Below, piece by piece: positions 33,094 to 42,866 of a DNA stretch of 64,000 bases. The position numbers were made by a program, and so were the translations under genes. Source of the stretch: Mixta sp. Marseille-Q2659. GTDB taxonomy: Bacteria; Pseudomonadota; Gammaproteobacteria; Enterobacterales; Enterobacteriaceae. Under the pieces are notes generated by a model. That model saw only the letters and a list, made by a program, of their open reading frames with translations, did not search any database and was not told the origin of the DNA. The first letter of the stretch is position 1; the number at the start of each line of letters is the position of its first letter. The stretch is taken from the NCBI RefSeq assembly GCF_940807255.1, contig NZ_CALNWY010000001.1, forward strand, positions 1-64,000, given 5' to 3'.

Positions 33094-33951
33094 ATGAGTC
33101 AGACAGCAACTAGCACACTCAAAGGCCAGTGCATTGCCGAATTCCTTGGAACCGGCATGATCATCTTCTTCGGCGCTGGTTGTGTCGCCGCAATGAAGCT
33201 GGCTGGCGCCGCTTTTGGACAGTGGGAAATCTGTATTGTTTGGGGACTTGCCGTTTCTATGGCGGTTTACATGACGGCGGGCGTCTCCGGCGCGCACCTG
33301 AGCCCAGCCGTTACCGTTGCACTTTGCCTGTTCGGGACTTTCGAAGGGCGCAAAGTGCTGCCGTATATTGTGGCGCAGGTCGCCGGCGCTTTCTGCGCGG
33401 CTGCCCTGGTTTATGGCCTCTATTACAATCTTTTCCTCGACTATGAAAGCAGCCACCACATGGTACGCGGCAGCGTAGAAAGTCTCGATCTGGCCGGTAT
33501 CTTCTCGACATATCCTAATCCACATATTAGCGTGGGTCAGGCATTTTTAGTGGAGATGGTCATTACGGCGGTATTAGTGGCGGTCATTATGGCGCTGACC
33601 GATGACGGCAACGGCGTACCGCGCGGCCCAATGGCGCCGCTGCTGATCGGTCTGCTGGTCGCGATTATCGGCGGCGCAATGGGCCCACTGACCGGGTTTG
33701 CCCTTAATCCGGCGCGTGACTTAGGGCCGAAAATTTTTGCCTGGATGGCTGGCTGGGGCAGCGTCGCCTTTACCGGCGCACGTGATATTCCCTACTTCCT
33801 CGTGCCGATTTTTGGCCCGTTGATCGGCGGCTGCCTCGGCGCCTGGGGCTATCGCTCACTGATTGGTCGTCATCTGCCCGTTAACCTTACCGTCACGCAG
33901 GACACCAACGCGAAAAAGCCGGTGACGCGCGCTGAGCAGCGTAAAGCGTAA
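33094..33951 (+). CDS. glpF: Glycerol facilitator (aquaglyceroporin)
   Basis: Inner-membrane channel for glycerol diffusion, MIP family. 285 aa (281 in E. coli), with six transmembrane segments and two re-entrant half-helices. The second signature GFALNPARD, including the selectivity-filter Arg, is intact. In the first, the usual Asn-Pro-Ala reads Ser-Pro-Ala (GAHLSPAV, Ser70, codon AGC at 33301). The start at 33094 has AGGAA upstream. Only 33 bases separate it from glpK, and GlpR operators precede it. Confidence 0.94.
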   Translation: MSQTATSTLKGQCIAEFLGTGMIIFFGAGCVAAMKLAGAAFGQWEICIVWGLAVSMAVYMTAGVSGAHLSPAVTVALCLFGTFEGRKVLPYIVAQVAGAFCAAALVYGLYYNLFLDYESSHHMVRGSVESLDLAGIFSTYPNPHISVGQAFLVEMVITAVLVAVIMALTDDGNGVPRGPMAPLLIGLLVAIIGGAMGPLTGFALNPARDLGPKIFAWMAGWGSVAFTGARDIPYFLVPIFGPLIGGCLGAWGYRSLIGRHLPVNLTVTQDTNAKKPVTRAEQRKA

Positions 33952-33984
33952 CAGTGTTCAATCTTTGCACATCAGGAATTGATT

Positions 33985-35496
33985 ATGTCTACAGATAAAA
34001 AATATATCGTCGCGCTCGATCAGGGCACTACCAGCTCCCGCGCCGTGGTGCTTGACCATGACGCTAATATCGTAGCGGTTTCACAGCGTGAATTTACCCA
34101 AATCTATCCCAAAGCGGGCTGGGTTGAACACGATCCGATGGACATTTGGGCTTCCCAAAGCTCCACGCTGGTAGAAGTGCTGGCGCACGCGGATATTCGC
34201 TCTGACCAGATCGCCGCTATCGGTATTACCAACCAGCGCGAAACGGCAATCGTCTGGGACAAAGAGACCGGCAAACCGATCTATAACGCTATTGTCTGGC
34301 AGGATCCGCGCACGGCGGATTATTGCGAGAAACTGAAAAAAGAGGGGCTGGAAGAGTACATCCAGCACACCACCGGCCTGGTGATTAACCCTTACTTCTC
34401 CGGTACCAAGGTAAAATGGATCCTCGATCATGTGGAAGGCGCACGTGAGCGGGCAAAACGCGGCGAGCTGCTGTTCGGCACCGTTGATACCTGGCTTATC
34501 TGGAAAATGACGCAGGGCCGGGTACATATTACCGACCACACCAATGCCTCCCGCACCATGATGTACAACATTCACAAACTGGAATGGGATCAGCGCATGC
34601 TGGAGATCCTGGATATTCCGCGTGAAATGTTGCCGGAAGTGAAATCCTCTTCAGAAGTGTACGGCCAGACCAACATCGGCGGTAAAGGCGGCACGCGTAT
34701 TCCAATCGCCGGTATCGCTGGCGACCAGCAGGCGGCGCTGTACGGCCAACTGTGCGTTCAGCCGGGCATGGCAAAAAATACCTACGGCACCGGCTGTTTT
34801 ATGCTGATGAATACCGGTACTGAGGCGGTAACCTCGACGCATGGCCTGCTGACCACCATCGCCTGCGGCCCGCGTGGCGAAGTGAACTACGCGCTGGAAG
34901 GCGCCGTCTTTATCGGTGGCGCGTCGATTCAGTGGCTGCGTGATGAAATGAAGCTGATCAGCGATTCCGCTGACTCCGAATATTTCGCGATGAAAGTGAA
35001 GGATTCCAACGGCGTTTATATGGTGCCAGCCTTTACCGGCCTGGGCGCACCTTACTGGGATCCCTATGCGCGTGGCGCGCTGTTCGGCCTGACGCGCGGC
35101 GCTAACGCCAACCATATTATTCGCGCTACTCTGGAATCGATCGCCTATCAAACGCGCGATGTGCTGGAAGCGATGCAGAATGACGCCGACACACGTCTGC
35201 AGTCCCTGCGCGTTGACGGCGGCGCGGTAGCTAACAACTTCCTGATGCAGTTCCAGTCCGACATTCTCGGCACTCGCGTGGAGCGTCCGGAAGTACGCGA
35301 AGTCACGGCGCTGGGCGCGGCTTACCTGGCCGGTCTGGCGGTGGGCTTCTGGAAAGATCTGGAAGAGGTTCGTGCGAAATCGGTGATTGAACGTGAATTC
35401 CGTCCAAGCATCGAAACCACCGAGCGTAACTATCGCTACGCTGGCTGGCGCAAAGCTGTCGCGCGCGCTCAGGCATGGGAAGATCACGACGAATAA
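33985..35496 (+). CDS. glpK: Glycerol kinase
   Basis: Phosphorylates glycerol to sn-glycerol-3-phosphate, trapping it in the cell. FGGY kinase, 503 aa. N-terminal [13 protein letters not shown], glycerol-binding TNQRET and DQQAALYGQ, and the ATP-side NTYGTGCF. The ATG at 33985 is preferred to a TTG two codons earlier. In E. coli the enzyme is inhibited by fructose-1,6-bisphosphate and EIIA-Glc. Second gene of glpFKX. Confidence 0.97.
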   Translation: MSTDKKYIVALDQGTTSSRAVVLDHDANIVAVSQREFTQIYPKAGWVEHDPMDIWASQSSTLVEVLAHADIRSDQIAAIGITNQRETAIVWDKETGKPIYNAIVWQDPRTADYCEKLKKEGLEEYIQHTTGLVINPYFSGTKVKWILDHVEGARERAKRGELLFGTVDTWLIWKMTQGRVHITDHTNASRTMMYNIHKLEWDQRMLEILDIPREMLPEVKSSSEVYGQTNIGGKGGTRIPIAGIAGDQQAALYGQLCVQPGMAKNTYGTGCFMLMNTGTEAVTSTHGLLTTIACGPRGEVNYALEGAVFIGGASIQWLRDEMKLISDSADSEYFAMKVKDSNGVYMVPAFTGLGAPYWDPYARGALFGLTRGANANHIIRATLESIAYQTRDVLEAMQNDADTRLQSLRVDGGAVANNFLMQFQSDILGTRVERPEVREVTALGAAYLAGLAVGFWKDLEEVRAKSVIEREFRPSIETTERNYRYAGWRKAVARAQAWEDHDE

Positions 35497-35588
35497 TGCG
35501 CAACGCCCGTACCGCCAGCCGGTGCGGGCCTTCCTCCCCTCACTGCTGTGATACACTTCCGCCTCCTTCGTTTTTTCAGAGGCCGGTC

Positions 35589-36599
35589 ATGAAACGAGAA
35601 CTCGCCATTGAATTTTCCCGCGTTACCGAAGCCGCCGCTCTGGCTGGCTATAAATGGTTAGGTCGCGGAGACAAAAACCAGGCTGACGGCGCAGCGGTAA
35701 ACGCCATGCGCATCATGCTCAATAACGTCGATATCGACGGACAGATTGTTATCGGTGAAGGTGAAATCGATGAAGCGCCGATGCTCTACATCGGTGAGAA
35801 CGTCGGCACCGGCAACGGCGATGCGATTGATATTGCCGTCGATCCGATTGAAGGCACGCGGATGACCGCGATGGGCCAGGCGAATGCGCTGGCGGTGTTG
35901 GCCGTTGGCGATCGCGGCACCTTCCTGCACGCGCCCGATATGTATATGGAAAAGCTGATTGTCGGCCCGGCCGCCAAAGGGCATATCGATCTTAATCTGC
36001 CGCTGGAAACCAACCTGAAAAATGTCGCGGCAGCGCTGGGTAAAACCCTTAATGAGCTGACGGTGACGATTCTGGCGAAGCCACGCCATGACGGCGTGAT
36101 TAAGCAGATGCAGCAGCTGGGCGTGCGCATTTTCGCTATTCCTGACGGCGACGTCGCCGCATCGATTCTGACCTGTATGCCCGACAGCGAGGTTGATGTG
36201 CTGTACGGTATCGGCGGCGCGCCGGAAGGCGTGATTTCCGCAGCGGTGATCCGCGCGCTGGACGGTGATATGCAGGGTCGCCTGCTGCCTCGCCATCAGG
36301 TGAAAGGCGATAGCGAAGAAAACCGTCGTCTGGGCGAGCAGGAACTGACACGCTGTAAAGAGATGGGCATCAACGCCAATCAGGCGCTGACGTTAGAGAT
36401 GATGGCGCGCAATGATAATGTGATTTTCGCCGCCACCGGTATTACCAGCGGCGACCTGCTGAAAGGCATTACGCGCCAGGGTAATATCGCCACCAGCGAA
36501 ACGCTGCTGATTCGCGGTAAATCCCGCACCATTCGCCGTATCCAGTCGATTCACTATCTCGACCGCAAGGATACGGCGCTGCATCAGTGGATCCTGTAA
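35589..36599 (+). CDS. glpX: Class II fructose-1,6-bisphosphatase
   Basis: Manganese-dependent hydrolysis of fructose-1,6-bisphosphate, a gluconeogenic step matching growth on glycerol. 336 aa, as in E. coli. Metal-site motifs GEGEIDEAPM and DPIEGTRMT, then GIGGAPEGVISA. The start is MKRELAIEFSRVTE at 35589, about 90 bp after glpK; the upstream part of the frame lacks support. Third gene of glpFKX. Confidence 0.96.
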   Translation: MKRELAIEFSRVTEAAALAGYKWLGRGDKNQADGAAVNAMRIMLNNVDIDGQIVIGEGEIDEAPMLYIGENVGTGNGDAIDIAVDPIEGTRMTAMGQANALAVLAVGDRGTFLHAPDMYMEKLIVGPAAKGHIDLNLPLETNLKNVAAALGKTLNELTVTILAKPRHDGVIKQMQQLGVRIFAIPDGDVAASILTCMPDSEVDVLYGIGGAPEGVISAAVIRALDGDMQGRLLPRHQVKGDSEENRRLGEQELTRCKEMGINANQALTLEMMARNDNVIFAATGITSGDLLKGITRQGNIATSETLLIRGKSRTIRRIQSIHYLDRKDTALHQWIL

Positions 36600-36602
36600 A
36601 TA

Positions 36603-37781
36603 TCAAACGGCCTGCGGTTCCGGGCCTTTTGACAGCGGCCACCAGCAGATCAGCATCAGGATGGCGGTCGCAAACATCAGCATTCCCAGACTAAACTGGC
36701 TGTTCTGCGGCAGCATTGCCGACAGCCAGGCCACCAGCCCGGAGCCCAGATTTTGCAAGCCGCCGATCAGCGCGCCAGCCGTTCCCGCCAGCCAGGCATA
36801 AGGTTCCATCGCGCCTGAAGTTGCCAGCGGAAACATCATGCCCGCGCCGAAGAAAAACAGCGAGGCAGGCACCAGCAGCGTCCAGATATTCATAATGCCG
36901 AACCAGGCAGGCAGCCACATCAGCACGGCCGCCAGCAGACAGCTGTTCACCGCGTACCACATCAGCGTATGGAAGCTTTTATCATCACGACCGGCAAACC
37001 AGGCGCCAAAAAAAGCCGCCGGTATCGGCAAAATGAACAGCACGCTGACCGTCATCGCATCCAGACCCAGTACGCCGCCCATCAGAACACCGCAGCTGGC
37101 TTCATAAACCGCAATACCGGCCAGCGCGCCGATAAGCATAATCAGATAGCGCACAAAAATGCGATCGCTCAACAACGGACGATAGCGCGAAAACAACGGA
37201 CGCGTTTCGCTAACCGGCGGACGGGTTTCCGGCAGCCAGCGCGCCATTGCCCCCGCCACCAGCAGGCACAGCAGCAGCAGGAAGGCGAAACAGGCGTGCC
37301 AACCAAACATCTTCGTCAGCAGCGCGCCAATTAACGGCGCCGCCAGCGGGCTGAAAAGAATCCCCATATTTAACAGGCTGTTCGCCTGACGCAGCGCGCT
37401 GCCGCTGTAAAGATCGCGCGGCATAGTGCGCGCCATGACGCCTGCAACGCCGGTGCCTAATCCCTGTAAAGCGCTGGCGGCCACCAGCCAGTCGATGGTC
37501 GGCGCAAACAGTGCGCCAAGCGCGCCCAGCATAAAAATCGCCATTCCCGCCAGGATCACCGGTTTACGGCCAATGCTGTCGGAAAGCGGTCCGTAAATGA
37601 GCTGCGAGCCGCCATAGGTCATCAGATACGCGGCCATCACTCGCTGCATTACGCCATCGCGCACATTAAACGATGCGGCAATGTCAGCCATTGCGGGGAC
37701 ATAAATGGTTTGCGCCATTTGTCCTACCGCAACCAATACAATCAGCATCAGTAACAGATGTCCGTTTTCTATTCTTTTCAT
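36603..37781 (-). CDS. emrD: Multidrug efflux MFS transporter EmrD
   Basis: Proton-driven drug:H+ antiporter of the DHA1 group with 12 predicted transmembrane helices. 392 aa against 394 in E. coli, with strong matches: VGQMAQTIYVPAMAD, MFS motif A YGPLSDSIGRKPV, RTMPRDLY, and FPLATSGAMEP. Convergent with glpX, the stops being a few bases apart. In E. coli K-12 emrD lies elsewhere. Confidence 0.93.
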   Translation of the reverse strand: MKRIENGHLLLMLIVLVAVGQMAQTIYVPAMADIAASFNVRDGVMQRVMAAYLMTYGGSQLIYGPLSDSIGRKPVILAGMAIFMLGALGALFAPTIDWLVAASALQGLGTGVAGVMARTMPRDLYSGSALRQANSLLNMGILFSPLAAPLIGALLTKMFGWHACFAFLLLLCLLVAGAMARWLPETRPPVSETRPLFSRYRPLLSDRIFVRYLIMLIGALAGIAVYEASCGVLMGGVLGLDAMTVSVLFILPIPAAFFGAWFAGRDDKSFHTLMWYAVNSCLLAAVLMWLPAWFGIMNIWTLLVPASLFFFGAGMMFPLATSGAMEPYAWLAGTAGALIGGLQNLGSGLVAWLSAMLPQNSQFSLGMLMFATAILMLICWWPLSKGPEPQAV

Positions 37782-38086
37782 AGCTATTTACAGGAAAAAT
37801 ACAGAAGAAAAGCCCGCCGTCAGGCTATTAGACAGCAAATCAGCAGGCATATTGGGTTTGACGGAGGCAAAAATAGCACTTTGCCTGTGGAAAGGAATAC
37901 GTTATTCATAAGTTTTTTTGTTATTCCGTCAGCAGAAATTGCCCATCTTTGTAAAACTAACTGTACGAGCTACGCAAACCCGCCCCTCATTTTGTCGCTC
38001 AGAGCTTTTCTAAACTTCACAGGCTGGAAAAAGCGCCTTTGAGTGGCGAAGATAAGCGCAGGGCTAACTGGAAAGAGGAAAAGGTC
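37782..38086. other. emrD-fpr intergenic region (305 bp)
   Basis: Divergent promoters for emrD and fpr must lie here. I see no gene and no operator I can support; a SoxS/MarA box would be expected for fpr, but I could not pick one confidently. Confidence 0.5.
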
Positions 38087-38833
38087 ATGGCGGAATGGGT
38101 TAACGGCAGCGTGACAGAGGTTACGCACTGGACAGAGAGTTTATTCAGCATCAAGGTTAATGCGCCCGTCACGCCATTTACTGCCGGACAGTTCGCCAAG
38201 CTGGCGCTGGAAGTCGAGGGAGAACGCGTACAGCGCGCCTATTCCTATGTGAATGCGCCCACCAACCCGGCACTGGAATTTTATCTGGTGAACGTGCCGG
38301 AAGGTAAGCTCAGCCCAAGACTGCACGCCTTACAGCCTGGCGATACGATTATGGTGACTAAAGAGGCCGCCGGCTTTTTCGTGCTGGATGAGATCCCTGA
38401 GTGCCAGACGTTATGGATGCTGGCGACCGGCACCGCGATCGGTCCTTATCTCTCTATTTTGCAACAGGGCGAAGGGCTGGAACGATTCCAGCATATTGTA
38501 CTGGTTCATGCGGCGCGCTATGCCGCCGACCTGAGCTATCTGCCGCTGATGCAGCAGCTGGAACAGCGCTATAACGGTAAATTGCGCATTCAAACGGTCG
38601 TCAGCCGTGAGGAGAGTCCCGGCTCGCTCACCGGCCGCGTGCCGGCGCTGATCGACAGTGGCGAACTGGAGCGGGCGGTCGGGCTGCCGCTGGATGCAGA
38701 GAGCGGCCACATTATGTTATGCGGCAATCCGCAGATGGTGCGCGATACGCAGCAGCTATTAAAAGAGACGCGCGGAATGAATAAGCACCTGCGCCGCAAG
38801 CCAGGCCATATCACCAGCGAGCATTACTGGTGA
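38087..38833 (+). CDS. fpr: Ferredoxin/flavodoxin-NADP+ reductase
   Basis: FAD enzyme that passes electrons from NADPH to flavodoxin or ferredoxin for radical enzymes and iron-sulfur cluster repair. 248 aa, as in E. coli. FAD motif RAYSYVN (about 50-56), NADP-binding ATGTAIGPYLS (about 112-122), and the conserved end KPGHITSEHYW. The ATG at 38087 follows a GAGGAAA site. It overlaps the stop of convergent yiiR by 10 bp. Confidence 0.96.
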   Translation: MAEWVNGSVTEVTHWTESLFSIKVNAPVTPFTAGQFAKLALEVEGERVQRAYSYVNAPTNPALEFYLVNVPEGKLSPRLHALQPGDTIMVTKEAAGFFVLDEIPECQTLWMLATGTAIGPYLSILQQGEGLERFQHIVLVHAARYAADLSYLPLMQQLEQRYNGKLRIQTVVSREESPGSLTGRVPALIDSGELERAVGLPLDAESGHIMLCGNPQMVRDTQQLLKETRGMNKHLRRKPGHITSEHYW

Positions 38834-39276
38834 GTATGATTTTCCGCGCCGCGCTTACGGAAATAGATTACCGACTGCGTGGCCCGGCCATAACGGTTTT
38901 CGCCCGCCGAACCGGAAAAGAGGCCTAACTCCACCAGCATAGCGATCAGGATCAGTGCCGGAATAAATCGGCCCAGCCCCAGCTGCCAGCCGGCACCGAT
39001 CACATTCCAGTTACCCGCTAACAGTATCCAGGCCGCCACCAGTAAAAACGCCCAGTAGCCGCGCTTATTGCGATCGTGCAGGCGTTTTACCAGCACCGCG
39101 CTGGCTGGCCACAGCAGACAGACCACGCCGAAAGCGGCCATCTGCGTATCCAACAGGCCATTCCCCGCTAACGTAAAAAGCGCAATCATGGTTAACAGCC
39201 AGACTATCTGCCAAATCCAGAAGTCCCGACGTCCCAGACGGCCACGATAAGAGAAACACCATTGCTGTAGCGTCAT
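38824..39276 (-). CDS. yiiR: DUF805 membrane protein YiiR
   Basis: Small inner-membrane protein of the DUF805 family, function unknown. 150 aa with four predicted transmembrane segments (about 25-44, 49-66, 80-98, 108-127), the family's N-terminal FSYRGRLGRRDFW and RLHDRNKRG motifs. Start chosen at 39276 (MTLQQWCFSY), which places the DUF805 motif at the N-terminus. Divergent from yiiQ, same neighbours as in E. coli. Confidence 0.88.
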   Translation of the reverse strand: MTLQQWCFSYRGRLGRRDFWIWQIVWLLTMIALFTLAGNGLLDTQMAAFGVVCLLWPASAVLVKRLHDRNKRGYWAFLLVAAWILLAGNWNVIGAGWQLGLGRFIPALILIAMLVELGLFSGSAGENRYGRATQSVIYFRKRGAENHTHQ

Positions 39277-39377
39277 GTTTTCATCCCAAGGAAAACGAAA
39301 AAGGGTGCCGCAGTTTTGACTTTGGCGGGTAAAAACCGTTCTAATCTGGGCTGAGTTTACTGGACAGGGCAGAAAAA

Positions 39378-39980
39378 ATGAAGAAAGCGCCAGGCTCTTT
39401 GCTGACGCCATTCCCGCTATTGTTTGCGCTGCTCACGGGCACCGTCGCGCATGCCGATGAGGTATCGCCACGGAGTGAAGCGTTACCTACCGCGCCTTAT
39501 CTGCTGCCAGGTGCGCCGACCTTCGATATGAGTATTGCGCAGTTTCGGGAAAAATATAACGCGGCAAACCCTGATTTGCCGCTCAGTGAATATCGCGCCA
39601 TCGACAGCCGGCTGGATAAAAGCAATTTAACGCGCGCGGCCAGTAAGATCAGCGAAACGCTCTATGCTTCCACCGCGCTGGAGCCCGGAACCGGAAAAAT
39701 TAAAACGCTACAGATAACCTGGCTGCCGATTCCCGGCCCTGATGAAAAAGCGGCCCAGGAAAAAGCACAGGCTTACATGGCAGCGCTCATGCGCTTTTTC
39801 TCGCCGACGCGTTCGGCAGAAGATACCAAAAAACGGCTGAATGAACTGCTGAGCAAGGGCAAAGGTGCGCGATATTATGCGCAGACCGAAGGCGCGTTAC
39901 GCTTTGTGGTGGCCGATAACGGCGACAAAGGGCTGACCTTTGCCGTAGAGCCGATAAAACTGGCGCTCGCCGCGCCCTAA
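39378..39980 (+). CDS. yiiQ: Periplasmic DUF1454 protein YiiQ
   Basis: Predicted secreted protein of unknown function. 200 aa against 199 in E. coli. Signal peptide (1-26, ending VAHA), then a conserved body with [12 protein letters not shown] and [15 protein letters not shown]. It precedes tpiA, as in E. coli, but with its own likely promoter. Confidence 0.9.
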   Translation: MKKAPGSLLTPFPLLFALLTGTVAHADEVSPRSEALPTAPYLLPGAPTFDMSIAQFREKYNAANPDLPLSEYRAIDSRLDKSNLTRAASKISETLYASTALEPGTGKIKTLQITWLPIPGPDEKAAQEKAQAYMAALMRFFSPTRSAEDTKKRLNELLSKGKGARYYAQTEGALRFVVADNGDKGLTFAVEPIKLALAAP

Positions 39981-40104
39981 GCGTTGCGGCAAAAATGACG
40001 AAAAGCAAAGCCATTCAGGTTTAACATCTCTATACTGTCTGGCAGACATCGCTGCCCGGCGGGCAGTGTACTTTACTGGTATTGCGTTACACGTGGAGGA
40101 TATG

Positions 40105-40869
40105 ATGCGACATCCATTAGTTATGGGTAACTGGAAGCTGAACGGCAGCAAAAAGATGGTCAGCGAGCTGATCGATGGCCTGCGTAAAGAGCTTAACGCC
40201 GTTCAGGGCTGTGGCGTTGCCATCGCCCCGCCAGTGATGTATCTGGATCAGGCGCAGCAGGCGCTGGCCGACAGCCAGATCGTACTGGGTGCCCAGAACG
40301 TTGATGTGAACCTGTCCGGCGCGTTTACCGGTGAGGTTTCTGCCGACATGCTGAAAGATATTGGCGCGCGCTATATCATCATCGGCCATTCAGAGCGCCG
40401 TACTTATCACAAAGAAAGCGATGAGTTTATTGCGAAAAAATTTGCCGTGCTGAAAGATGCGGGCCTGATCCCGGTGCTGTGCATCGGTGAAACCGAAGCA
40501 GAAAACGAAGCGGGCAAAACTGAAGAAGTGTGCGCGCGTCAGATCGACGCCGTGCTGGAAAGCCAGGGCGCTGCCGCCTTTAACGGCGCGGTAATCGCCT
40601 ACGAGCCGATCTGGGCTATCGGCACAGGCAAATCAGCGACGCCTGCGCAGGCGCAGGCAGTTCATAAATTCATTCGTGAACATATCGCGAAGAAAGATGC
40701 AAAAGTCGCTGAACAGGTCATTATTCAGTACGGCGGTTCCGTTAATGATAAAAATGCCGCTGAACTCTTTGCTCAGCCGGACATCGACGGCGCGCTGGTT
40801 GGCGGCGCTTCACTGAAAGCGGACGCCTTTGCCGTTATCGTGAAAGCCGCTGCGGCAGCGAAAGCCTAA
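40105..40869 (+). CDS. tpiA: Triosephosphate isomerase
   Basis: Interconverts dihydroxyacetone phosphate and glyceraldehyde-3-phosphate. 254 aa TIM barrel. Catalytic residues are visible in NWKLNG (Lys), GHSERR (His, about 96) and [11 protein letters not shown] (Glu, about 168), with the IQYGGSV and ALVGGASL phosphate-binding loops. GGAGG lies just upstream; the ATG one codon earlier (40102) is also possible. Confidence 0.97.
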   Translation: MRHPLVMGNWKLNGSKKMVSELIDGLRKELNAVQGCGVAIAPPVMYLDQAQQALADSQIVLGAQNVDVNLSGAFTGEVSADMLKDIGARYIIIGHSERRTYHKESDEFIAKKFAVLKDAGLIPVLCIGETEAENEAGKTEEVCARQIDAVLESQGAAAFNGAVIAYEPIWAIGTGKSATPAQAQAVHKFIREHIAKKDAKVAEQVIIQYGGSVNDKNAAELFAQPDIDGALVGGASLKADAFAVIVKAAAAAKA

Positions 40870-41657
40870 TCATCTACGGGCGACATGACTGTCGCCCGTT
40901 TTTTTTGCAGGATGGTACAGCGATGATCCTGCAGCTCTTCCGCTGAAGCCCGGTTCATTCGCAGCCAGTCACGCTCAATCGCCAGTAATGCCAGCCTGCC
41001 ATCAGGCAAGGTTGCCAGCGCCAGACCAAATCTCCCCATCTCCTGCTGCGCCTGCGGCACTTCCTGCATCAGACGAATAAAACTGCTCTGCTGTTCCAGT
41101 TCGGCAGACGTCAGTGAGCGCACAAGCCAGCGATGCTGATTCAGCGTTACTGGCTGCCAGCGCGCGTTAAGCGCTGGTGTTAACCGATCCAGTTGCTGAC
41201 GGACATCAGGCCGCAAGCAGGAAATATGAATATGCAGCTGGTTTTGCGTGCGGCCATATTCAGAATTAATGGTGAGCGACAGCGCGTTGTCGTTTATCGG
41301 TGCGCCGCGCCGCTGGCTTAGCAGGCCGCGCTGCTGCCAGGCGAGCGCAAAAAAGTTAGGTGTAGCGGGATTACTGAGCGCCGCGCTTTCGATGCCGCTA
41401 ATACGGGCCACGGGCATCAGCAGATACTGCAAAGGGCCGTTACGATCTTTGAGCGTAACATAACCTTGCGCCATATCGACGCGCTGACAGGGGCTGGGAT
41501 TATTTTTTTGCTGCTGGCCCGGGACGCACTGCTGGCTGATAATTTGCCACAGCGCGTTGCCGTTATGATGGAAGCGCCATGCCGCGAAGGCCAGCGCAAT
41601 AAGCAGAAAAGCGATAACAGCCGTAACGATTTTTACCGCGCGAGCAGGCGACGACAT
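40866..41657 (-). CDS. cdh: CDP-diacylglycerol pyrophosphatase
   Basis: Membrane-anchored hydrolase that splits CDP-diacylglycerol into phosphatidate and CMP. One N-terminal transmembrane anchor (about 9-28), [10 protein letters not shown], and the HIT-like catalytic motif LHIHISC. 263 aa; the last dozen residues extend past the E. coli end and overlap the tpiA terminator and stop (4 bp). Confidence 0.93.
   Translation of the reverse strand: MSSPARAVKIVTAVIAFLLIALAFAAWRFHHNGNALWQIISQQCVPGQQQKNNPSPCQRVDMAQGYVTLKDRNGPLQYLLMPVARISGIESAALSNPATPNFFALAWQQRGLLSQRRGAPINDNALSLTINSEYGRTQNQLHIHISCLRPDVRQQLDRLTPALNARWQPVTLNQHRWLVRSLTSAELEQQSSFIRLMQEVPQAQQEMGRFGLALATLPDGRLALLAIERDWLRMNRASAEELQDHRCTILQKKRATVMSPVDD
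40876..40906 (+). terminator. Terminator of tpiA
   Basis: ACGGGCGAC-ATGACT-GTCGCCCGT, a 9-bp stem followed by a run of eight T, inside the 3' end of the convergent cdh gene. Confidence 0.9.
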
Positions 41658-41681
41658 GCAAACTCTCCCTTAATAACCTGC

Positions 41682-41712
41682 GACAATCCTCGCCATCTTC
41701 ATGAGGATTGTC
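41682..41712. repeat. Perfect 10-bp inverted repeat between cdh and sbp
   Basis: GACAATCCTC (41682-41691) and GAGGATTGTC (41703-41712) are perfectly complementary around an 11-base loop, directly after the sbp stop. There is no T-run on either side, so it may be a 3'-end stabilising hairpin rather than an intrinsic terminator. Confidence 0.7.
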
Positions 41713-41734
41713 ACGGTAAATTATCGGGAGCGAA

Positions 41735-42724
41735 CTAGCGCTTCATCACCTGATCGTACGTGCCGCCTTCAGCAAAGTGCGTTTTCTGCGCCTGCGTCCA
41801 GCCGCCGAATTTGTTATCAATGGTAAACAGTTTCAGCGGTGTAAAAGTGCTGGCATATTTTTTTGCGACCTCAGGATCGCGCGGACGATAGAAGTTTTGC
41901 GCTGCGATAGCCTGCCCTTCCGGCGAATAGAGATAATTCAAATACTCGTTAGCCACTTTGCGCGTATCACGTTCATCTACCACGCGATCGACAACGGACA
42001 CCGTCGGCTCAGCAAGGATAGATTCACTGGGCGTCACGATTTCAAACTGATCTTTGCCCAGCTTGTTAACCGCCAGGTAGGCTTCGTTTTCCCAGGCAAT
42101 TAAGACATCGCCAATGCCGCGTTCAACAAAGGTGTTGGTTGCGCCGCGCGCGCCCGAATCCTGCACCTCTACGTTCTTAAACAGCGCTTTGACAAAGTCC
42201 AGCGCCTTCGCCTGATCGCCTTTGTTCTGATCGAGCGCGTAGCCCCAGGCAGCCAGATAGTTCCAGCGCGCGCCGCCAGAGGTTTTCGGGTTCGGCGTAA
42301 TCACCGAAACGCCAGGCTTAAGCAAATCGGGCCAGTCGTGAATCTGTTTGGGATTGCCTTTGCGTACCAGGAAAACAATGGTGGAGGTATAAGGCGCGGC
42401 GTTATGCGGCAGACGTTTTATCCAGCCCTTATCAATACGGCCACGTTCGGCGATGGCGTCAATATCGGAAGCCAGTGCCAATGTCACGACATCGGCCCGA
42501 ATACCGTTAATTACCGAGGTTGCCTGCTTGCCGGAGCCGCCGTGCGACTGACGGATAACCACGTTATCGCCGGTTTCCTGTTTGTAATGTGCGCTGAACG
42601 CTTTGTTATATTGCTCATACAGTTCACGCGTCGGATCGTAAGAGACATTCAACAGCTGAATATCTTTCGCCAGTACGCTGGTTGACGCCAGTAACACCGC
42701 CAGGCCCACACTCCACTTATTCAT
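41735..42724 (-). CDS. sbp: Periplasmic sulfate-binding protein
   Basis: Delivers sulfate to the CysTWA ABC importer. 329 aa, as in E. coli. Signal peptide (1-19, ending SVLA), mature start near [16 protein letters not shown]; family hallmarks SHGGSGKQA and [13 protein letters not shown]. The start at 42724 gives a standard signal peptide. Probably CysB-activated, as in E. coli, though I did not identify a CysB site. Confidence 0.95.
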   Translation of the reverse strand: MNKWSVGLAVLLASTSVLAKDIQLLNVSYDPTRELYEQYNKAFSAHYKQETGDNVVIRQSHGGSGKQATSVINGIRADVVTLALASDIDAIAERGRIDKGWIKRLPHNAAPYTSTIVFLVRKGNPKQIHDWPDLLKPGVSVITPNPKTSGGARWNYLAAWGYALDQNKGDQAKALDFVKALFKNVEVQDSGARGATNTFVERGIGDVLIAWENEAYLAVNKLGKDQFEIVTPSESILAEPTVSVVDRVVDERDTRKVANEYLNYLYSPEGQAIAAQNFYRPRDPEVAKKYASTFTPLKLFTIDNKFGGWTQAQKTHFAEGGTYDQVMKR

Positions 42725-42830
42725 CACGCGCTCTCCCAAAGTTTAATTAACAGAAGCGTGACATAATCCTGATGGCGTTTTAAAGAATTAAAAATAGGAG
42801 GTTATTACTTAATGGAATATATGCGGAGAT

Positions 42831-42856
42831 AAAAAAGGCGCCGCGAACGCAGCGCC
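42831..42856 (-). terminator. Terminator of pfkA
   Basis: On the minus strand GGCGC...GCGCC forms a GC-rich hairpin followed by TTTTTT, about 10 bases after the pfkA stop. Confidence 0.75.
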
Positions 42857-42866
42857 CTGAATAGCA

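Noticed and set aside
34651-35556. 301-codon minus-strand frame opposite glpK
   Set aside because: Antisense shadow of glpK, which is full length and clearly coding.
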